From Papio anubis (lineage: Eukaryota > Chordata > Mammalia > Primates > Cercopithecidae): DNA of 64,000 bases. Position 1 is the first letter of the stretch, and each line of letters starts with the position of its first letter. Below the pieces are notes generated by a model. That model had not been told where the DNA came from. It saw only the letters and a list, made by a program, of their open reading frames with translations, and made no database searches. Made by a program: the position numbers and the translations under genes. The stretch covers positions 170,485,139 to 170,549,138 of the forward strand of contig NC_044977.1 of NCBI RefSeq assembly GCF_008728515.1, written 5' to 3'. Shown here piece by piece: positions 57,240-64,000 of the stretch.

Positions 57240-58327
57240 ATTCAACTAAGGACCAAATCATTATGAAAATTGAGGCAATAATCTCAAACAAATATGGAAT
57301 ACAGCAGTAAGTTAAGAAAACACTTCATCAGGGCCAAGTAGGCTTTAGTCCAAGAATAAAAAGATGATTAAATATTAGGAAATCTGTAATTATAGTGCAC
57401 CATTTTAATAGATCAAAGGCAAAACTTATGAAATAATTTAAAAGAAACTATGATACTCCGTATCAAGTCTGGTGTTAAACACATTATAAATAATTCTTAC
57501 TGGATACTCATAATATCCTCACAAGATATTTACATGATTATCTTCATATTACATTGAAAGAGATTGAAATTGGAAGGGAATAAATAAATTGCTAAATGTT
57601 ACACGCTTCTAAGAGGGGGAGGTATAATTTAACTCCAGCTCTGTCTGCTCATAAATCCCATACTCTGGTTTCCATGTTATGTTCTCCTCATGGATGATAA
57701 TTTACCAAAATCATCCAAAAGGCATTTTACAGCATTCCAAAACCGACTTTTTATTTAAAAAATCTCAGCATATTAGGAATGCAACAAAATTTCTTTAACA
57801 TGGTTAGAAAAAAATCTGTCATCAAATAAATAGCTATTAAAATCAGAAACAAGATAAGAGTAGAATGCCAGTGAGTATTTTGAACACTGCTGTGGAAATT
57901 CTGGCTAATGTTATAGGATATAATCAACAAAGAAGAGATACATTATTTGGAAAGATGATAGAATAATTATTTGATTATAATGTAATTGTTTATAAATAAA
58001 AGGAGAACTAAGTGAAAAATAATTATCATTAACAAATAAATAGAATCAAAAGACAAAATATTAAAAGCAATAGCTTTCATATAACAGTAACCACCAATTA
58101 GAAAACAATATTTTAAATAATCTCAAAAATAATTAAATAAAAATATCTAATACCTAGGAATAACCTAAAAAAATTGCAGGACCTCTACAAAGAAATGATT
58201 TTTTTGTCACATCACGTAAGACTTGAAGAAACAAAGAGATATTTTGAAATGATTGAAAATTGTGAAGATGCAAACTTTTCAAAAATAATTCATAATTTGC
58301 ACATAATTCTATACAAAGTACAACAAG
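57240..58327 (+). mobile_element. HAL1/L1M-type element, 5' part
   Basis: 'cttcatcagggccaagtagg', 'ctttagtccaagaataaaaa', 'agtgcaccattttaatagat' and 'caaaggcaaaacttatgaaa', then 'ctgtggaaattctggctaat' and 'aatacctaggaataacctaa', are diverged reverse-transcriptase-region blocks of L1. No frame survives. A MIR is nested at 57470-57690, and an Alu interrupts at 58328. Confidence 0.75.
57470..57690 (-). repeat. MIR SINE, antisense, nested in the L1-like element
   Basis: 'ggatactcataatatcctca', 'gattatcttcatattacatt', 'gggaataaataaattgctaa' and 'taatttaactccagctctgt' followed by 'tactctggtttccatgttat' are antisense MIR. L1-like sequence is present on both sides. Confidence 0.65.
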
Positions 58328-58606
58328 TTTTGTTTTGTTTTTTGAGATGGAGTTTCACTCTTGATGCCCAGGCTGGAGTACAGTGGTGTGATCTCAGCTC
58401 ACTGCAACCTCCTGCCTTCCGGGTTCAAGCCTCTCAAGTAGCTGGGACTAAAGGTGTGTGCCACCATGCCTGCCTAATTTTGTATTTTTGGTAGAGATGG
58501 GGTTTTACAATGTTGGTCAGGCTGTCTTGAACTCCTGACCTCAAGTGATCCACCTGCCTCAGCCTCCCAATGCTGGAATTATAGGTATGAGCCACTGTGA
58601 CCAGCC
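58328..58606 (-). mobile_element. AluS-type SINE, antisense, nested in the L1-like element
   Basis: T-rich tail 'ttttgttttgttttttgag' to 'gagccactgtgaccagcc'. The right arm lacks about 20 bp (the 'gattctcctgcctcagcc' block is missing between 'gttcaagc' and 'ctctcaagtagctggga'). Confidence 0.95.
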
Positions 58607-59850
58607 CAAGATTTTTTAAATTTGAAAATTAATTCCAATACTCACCTTAAAGAATGCTGAGACAATAACTGCTAAAATAAATTTAAAATACAGAGAAATG
58701 AAAGAGTTAGGGGCCACCATGTCAGAAACAGACTACAATACAAATTATAATGCGACATATAAACTATGATATGGTTCTGCTACAATAATTAATAGATGGT
58801 TACAGAAATAACCCAGATACAGAAATGTATGTACCAATTAAAAGATGGATTTAATAAAAAATCAGTGAAAAAAAGAGCACTCATTTTATAAATGGCATTG
58901 AATTAACTATTCAAATAATTTAAAATGTATATTGCTAACTCATACTACATGTTAAAATAAATACACATAAACGGTATGTTAAATTTTAAAATAAAATCAT
59001 AAAGGATTATGTAAAATACAGGTGGTTATTTATCAGCTATTGAGCCTAGCAAATAATTTCTAAACATAAAGGTAGTGAAATGTATCAGAGAGTAATAGTA
59101 GATTTGACTGCAGTGGCAAAGGTGAAACACATTTATGTATCAGAGAGTATAACACTCAAAAGGCAAACACGAAACTGGAAAAAGAATTTCCAGAGACATA
59201 ACACACAAAGATAGTTCATAAGCAAAATATTAACATCTCAATGGATAAATGGGCAAAGAACATAGATCAACAAGTTATCAAACATCCTTATAATTATCCA
59301 ATAAGCATTTGAAATTTTAGAATTTTTTTTTTTTTTAAAAACTGATGCTTAATGCTGTTGAATGTGAGAAGAAATAGTCACGACACTGACAGTAGCTGTG
59401 TAAATTAATAGCTTTGGCCACATCTATGAAGAATCATAAAAACGTCCATGCCCTTTGATTGCCTCTCCTAGGAACTGTCCAATAGAAACAATTAAGAAGG
59501 TGAAAAAAGAAGTAATGCAAAGCTATTCAAGGCCATATCATTCATTCCAGGCAGAAGCACAAACATTCAACCATAGAGGTACATCCAAAAGTACAATATT
59601 ATACCGTCATTGAAAAATCGTGTTTTGAAAAATATTTAATGTCATGAGAAAATTTTCCCAGTCAAGTGAACGTAAGATATAAAACTTTGTCTAGACCATA
59701 ATTGTGATTCTGTGATGTAACCATATATGCAGAGAAAAAAAACTGGAAGGAAATATGCCAAAATGTTACAGCAGCTATCTCTGAATACTAAACTAGGTGA
59801 TTTTTATTTTATACACTGAATATCCGAATAAAATTTATGAAAGAATAAAA
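58607..59850 (+). mobile_element. HAL1/L1M-type element, 3' part
   Basis: Continues after the Alu with diverged ORF2-like blocks: 'gattatgtaaaatacaggtg', 'caaaaggcaaacacgaaact', 'aatggataaatgggcaaaga', 'cctctcctaggaactgtcca' and 'agtacaatattataccgtca', ending near 'gaatatccgaataaaattta'. A 15-bp word 'atgtatcagagagta' recurs at 59080 and 59135. Confidence 0.68.
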
Positions 59851-59899
59851 ACAATATTGTCATGAGAAATCAGAAGCTGGATACACTGGTCATGACCTT

Positions 59900-60455
59900 C
59901 TAAGGACGTAAGGAAGCCTTTGCCTTTTATGTTCCTCTAATTTTACTGCATGATCTCAGAGGGAAATGAGTGGAGTGAGTGTCCCATCAGCCACCTTGGC
60001 CTCTGGAAAGAATTGTCCCAGAAGCCATCTCTCTATCAAATCTGGCTAATTCCTTCTCTGCTTCTTCAGCTCTGGCCTCTTCCTGCTCACCTCTGCCAAC
60101 CTCCTTTCCTTCCACTCAAAGTCTGGCCACAACAAAAAAGAAAGCAGGTTTGGAGAGAGGTCAGTATGCTGGGTTATTGTCAAAGGAATTATGGTGTTTG
60201 TGTGTTTCTGCAAAAGTGCATTCTGCTGCTGCTAAATTATCATTCCATAACACTATCAACACTGGAAAGATCTTTCTCAAAAAAAAAAAGAAGTATACTC
60301 TTGAAAATGCCTGCAATGCCTACTGTGATGGTGACATCAGACGTCTATTTCTCCTTCACAAGTATAGTTCATGGAGAGTTATTGAAACCGTATCATTTAA
60401 TCACTCAACAATATTAAGCAAATCTTTGTGGGGTGCTTTCTATGGTTCTGGGAAA
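59900..60455. other. Unannotated sequence with two overlapping open frames
   Basis: Two plus-strand frames (59950-60417, 155 codons; 59979-60479, 166 codons) are open over the same DNA. Neither shows a recognisable domain, and both are rich in Ser, Leu and Lys from the pyrimidine-rich and A-rich segments. A donor-like AG|GTCAGT is at about 60160. I treat both as chance frames. Confidence 0.4.
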
Positions 60456-60460
60456 TATAA

Positions 60461-60665
60461 TGTGAGCGTGGGTGGCTGAATCACGGTCTTCAGAGATGTC
60501 CATATCTTTATCCTGAAACTTGTGAATAAGTTACCTCCTATGGCAATACTTATACATGTGATTGAGGTAAGGATCTTGAGACAGGGAGCTTATCCTGTAT
60601 TATTTGGGTGGGCCCAAATAATCACAGAGATCTTTACAAGGAAATAGGCAGAAGATCAAGATAGT
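60461..60665 (+). repeat. MaLR-like LTR fragment
   Basis: 'tgtgagcgtgggtggctgaa', 'cagagatgtccatatcttta', 'atcctgaaacttgtgaataa', 'gtaaggatcttgagacaggg' and 'tatttgggtgggcccaaata' are the same family as the LTR at 46683, more eroded. Confidence 0.65.
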
Positions 60666-60699
60666 TGTTGTCCTTGAAAAGTATTTTTTGCAACTTTCC

Positions 60700-61400
60700 A
60701 GACTCCCATGATTACAGGGGACACAGTTATGCAAATATGGCCTCCATTTTTATAAGAAATGAAGGAATTAAAAAATAGAAGTAGATGAAAACTCTTTGGC
60801 AACATATGTTTTAATTATAAAATTAGCAGGCACAGACTCCCCTTCCCAATTAGTTTTTAAGTCAAATCAATCAAATTTCAAAGAGCAGCTATGCATTTAT
60901 TTTTAAAATTTAATTAGGAAGAAATCTGAAGCAATTAATGAATGTTATCAATTATAATGCATTACCATGAGAAAACCCCAACAACCCTTAAGTATGATTG
61001 AATATTTTGTACTCTATAACAATGAACTAGGTTTAGCCATTTAAAAAAATTAACTCCTGAGCTTAAAATAATCTCAACAAGTCAAACAGGTCTAAGTGAA
61101 CCTGCAGTGAACCTAGGAGAGAACTTTCTCATGCTACACCCTTCTTTGCAGTAAGGGGAGGGTTTGATCACAGAGGGAATACCTTTGTTTCATCTTGTCC
61201 TGTTAATATATTAATAAGTTCAACTGCCAGCTGTTCGTTTTCATGATGACAGAGGGATATCTTTATTTCAATTTATCCTGTTTATAATCGGGACACCATG
61301 ACCCTCTTCTTTGAGATGAATGATTTCAAGCTTAATGGAAATTTAAAGTCCTATATAGCAAAACTCTATGATCTGAGTCCTGGAGGGGAAGGGGAGAGTA
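60700..61400. other. Unannotated AT-rich sequence
   Basis: No gene or repeat recognised. Confidence 0.4.
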
Positions 61401-61407
61401 GGCATTA

Positions 61408-61919
61408 GATAATAAATCACCAATGAAAGCCAAGAACACTCGAGAGAGCCTGATCATTTTGGTCCATAGAATGTGTCAGGGGTTAGTGCTCTGCAAATCG
61501 GAGGAGATGGGGAAGGAAGGTTTCATAATTTAGTGATCACCCAAATGGTACTGGAGGAGTTTGGACTATAAAGAGAAAAGTAGTTGCTTCTTGCTGACCA
61601 TCAAGATTGCTACAGGTTTCAAGGAAAGAGAGCACTAGTCATCACGACGACTTCATCTGGTAATTATTTATGAAGTACCTTCCTGCCCTTGATGACGAAT
61701 TCTTTCTTTCTTTGAAACCTGTAGCAATCTTGTTGGTCAGCAAGAAGCAAGTACTTCTTTAGAGTTCAAACTCTTATGATACCAGTTGGGTGACCACTGA
61801 ATTATGAATCCTTCTTTCCACATGTCCCATTTGCAGAGCACTGACCCCTGACACATTCCGAGTACAGAAATGGTCAGACTCTCTTGAGTTCTCTTGGTTT
61901 TCATTGGCGATTTATCATC
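61408..61919. repeat. 512-bp imperfect palindrome (large hairpin)
   Basis: 61408-61656 and 61670-61919 are reverse complements of each other over nearly their whole length. Examples: 'gattgctacaggtttcaa' pairs with 'ttgaaacctgtagcaatc', 'atgtgtcaggggttagtgct' with 'agcactgacccctgacacat', and the outer 'aataaatcaccaatgaaa' with 'ttttcattggcgatttatca'. Identity by eye is roughly 80-85%, with a few short gaps. The centre is a 7-bp stem (acttcat/atgaagt) around 13 nt. It resembles a palindromic nonautonomous DNA transposon or an old inverted duplication. I recognise no family and see no clear target duplication. Confidence 0.9.
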
Positions 61920-61924
61920 AAAAC

Positions 61925-63665
61925 TGTAAGTATAACTTAACTTTAAAAAAGACTCACATATATGAAATAATCAGCATAATCAGATAGAAACACAATCCAG
62001 GGATCAAAATGCTATTTTAAAAAAATCTTCTAAAAGTCTCCATTGCAAAAACGATCACTGCTCAACTCTGAGAAAAGTAATGATCCCAAAAGAGGTTAAC
62101 CAGAATGAAATGTACAATGTTGGTCATTAATGATTAGATAACTATATAAACAAGTTTTCAGAGGCACTTGCTATCAATTAGGAAAGCTAAAATACACAGA
62201 TAAGCAGGCCTTGTCCCGGTTTGTTCATCGGCGAGAGAAGCAGCCTTTAGTTAGGGGTCTTTATTAAAATAGACTTGTATACCTCCCACCTTGACAACCT
62301 AAAAGTTCATTCCCTGAACATAAACACAACCCATTAAAGCACCTGTCATGAGGTTATTACAAAACATCTAAAAATATAAAACTTGATCTTTGAATATTTA
62401 TAACAGATTCAGGTTGTTTGGCTAAATGTATATTAAATGTTCAAGAGTCAGCAAGTTCTGGGTATGAAAACTAAAATTTAAACATAGAAATGCCCTTTCA
62501 GAAAAAGAAAACCCCTGCCACTTGCTTTGGAGAGGAAGAGCACAAGCCAACGGATGACAGGGAAGGACTCTATGCCACTAGTTAAAAATAAATGACAAAG
62601 AAGCCCATGCAGAAGCAGGCCAGAAAGGTGTGAATTCAGAGAATGGCAAACTAAACAGCTAAAATAAGGTCAAGGACAGATGTCAGACAGAAGGAAATCA
62701 AAGCAAGAATGGCTTGAGTTTGAAGGCAAAGGCAGAATTCTGAATTTGACAGAGGGAGTGATGGGCAGCCATGTGGCTAGAGGGTGATTGTAAATTTGGC
62801 GGATGAAAGACAAAGTATGAAAGGGAAAATCAGTTCTTTAGAAATGATTATTAAAAATTCTTGAAGGCAAGCTACTTACAGGCATACTTCAGTACAAGCA
62901 TGGTGAACACTGTATAGCAATATAAGGAATGTTCCTTATTTTAAATCTGTTCTCAACTATTTTCATGGATTTCACATATATATGACCCATTTCTGACATC
63001 AGGGAAGGTCATTTTCATATTAAAATTCAGTATGTCATGCCACTGTCATATTAACTATCCTCAGGAGGGTCTGATGGCTGGTTGACAGAAATGGGCATTT
63101 TGGGAGGAAATTCCCAGGACGAAGTAACCCAGCTGGAGAATACTGCTGGAGGAAAGACAGCCGTACTATATATTAACTCAGCAGGGAAAACAGCGAAATT
63201 GTTCTTCCTGCTTATTAATAGACCAACATTTAGTCCAACAGCTCTAATTTTCTGTGGAATTTTTGACTTTCTCTCTTGAAAACTGAAAGTCATGTTAATG
63301 GTTTTCTGCATAATGCTTGTCTACGAATTCTGTGACTATTTGCATATGGTTTAGGGATGTGATGGAAGATTTTTTCAAAATAGGGAAGCCGGTCCAAAGA
63401 ATATGAGCCCTGTCTTTTCCCTAAATACTATATATGTGAGACTATCTTAATTCAAAGGAGGCAATATAGTGATATGCTTTTCTGTGCTCGTTTTAGTAAT
63501 AACTTGTAATAATGGGAAAAAAAGATTAAGTTTGAATGAATAATAGGCTAAAAAAGAAGATACTAATTTGGTTCTTAAGTTTTTAGTGGGACTTACTGCT
63601 TTGATTCATAAGTAATAATCAAAAGGGCAGAAATGAGACATTCTAACATCTAAGCATTCAAATGA
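61925..63665. other. Unannotated sequence
   Basis: No gene or clear repeat recognised. Frames open on both strands at 63051-63311 overlap and look like chance. Confidence 0.4.
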
Positions 63666-63671
63666 ACATTT

Positions 63672-63788
63672 TAAGAATGAATGAGGAAGGAAAGGAGGGA
63701 AGAAGGAGGAAGGGGAGAAGGAAGACAAGAGGGGAGTTACCTGGGAAGGAAACAGAGGGAGGAAGGGAGAGAGAAGGAAGGAAACTAG
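63672..63788. repeat. Purine-rich (GGAA/GGA)n tract
   Basis: A nearly pure A/G strand ('gaggaaggaaaggagggaag', 'aggaggaaggggagaaggaa', 'gggagagagaaggaaggaaa') interrupted by one 'gttacctggg' segment. Low-complexity and potentially triplex-forming. Confidence 0.9.
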
Positions 63789-64000
63789 ACACCCTTAAAG
63801 AAAGCATCATAACTTAATATTTAAGATTCATATTTTATACAACTGAAAATCTCGTTTAAATATTTAAGAAAGAAAACTTCCATGGGTATAATGCACAACT
63901 GTAGCTTAGAGACCATGTGGTATGTATTCATAGTCTGAAAAGTCTTTGTATTTATTCTTGGGAAATAAGGACTAAATACTCAAAAAGAAATTCCTGCAGA

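Noticed and set aside
59950..60479. Two overlapping plus-strand open frames of 155 and 166 codons as possible genes
   Set aside because: They overlap in different frames and show no domain, signal or family resemblance; composition comes from pyrimidine- and A-rich segments.

Overview
This window is noncoding primate DNA, most likely from an Old World monkey (macaque, baboon or a relative). It has primate Alu elements, L1PA-type LINE-1 pieces, and a background of old mammalian repeats (MIR, L2, MER5/MER20-type hAT elements, MaLR-like LTRs, L1M/HAL1). The lineage call rests on one Alu at 14718-14984. Read on the minus strand, it carries the variants I know from the cercopithecid AluYR group (actagccgggcgaggtgg in the middle, gatctggccactgcac near the 3' end) instead of the human AluY forms. 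Base composition is AT-rich throughout, and I see no CpG island, tRNA or rRNA gene, or CRISPR-like array.

I found no convincing protein-coding exon of a cellular gene. Most of the longest open frames are explained by repeats: 25409-25963 is the C-terminal end of L1 ORF2, 26889-27356 is largely antisense L1 3' UTR, and the frames near 14.7, 53.0, 56.3-57.1 and 58.2 kb are antisense or sense Alu. The overlapping frames at 59950-60479 and the minus frame at 48748-49152 lie outside recognised repeats but look like chance. The only cellular gene relic is an RPL31 processed pseudogene (44244-44646) that landed inside an old L1. The window is probably intergenic or deep intronic.

Layout. 0-10 kb: MIR and L2 pieces, a degraded LTR-like block with a TATA-like motif (1.2-1.8 kb), an antisense L1 3' end (5.6 kb) and an old L1 ORF2 tail (8.4-9.5 kb). 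10-20 kb: two Alus with target-site duplications, a MER5 element, an L1M tail, a 1.4-kb hAT/Charlie-type transposase relic with terminal inverted repeats (16.1-17.5 kb), a 223-bp hAT MITE with an 8-bp target duplication (17.9-18.2 kb) and antisense L1M. 20-30 kb: mostly unannotated sequence, MIR, MER20, L1M split by a younger L1PA, then a 5'-inverted (twin-primed) L1PA with a perfect 15-bp target duplication. 30-40 kb: MER5, MIR, an older L1 tail, an LTR-like block and antisense L1M. 40-50 kb: a candidate noncoding exon, an AT-rich palindrome, a monomeric Alu, nested L1 plus RPL31 pseudogene, a perfect 22-bp hairpin, and a MaLR-like LTR inserted in a MIR. 50-64 kb: L1 tail, microsatellites, five Alu/LTR/HAL1 segments, and a 512-bp imperfect palindrome (61.4-61.9 kb).

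No genes here work together as a system. The observations most worth checking are the 512-bp palindrome, the perfect short hairpin at 46.0 kb, the twin-primed L1, the 34-bp copied segment inside the 8.7-kb L1, and the candidate exon at 41.4 kb. Repeat family names come from recognising consensus features by eye; subfamily names are tentative.
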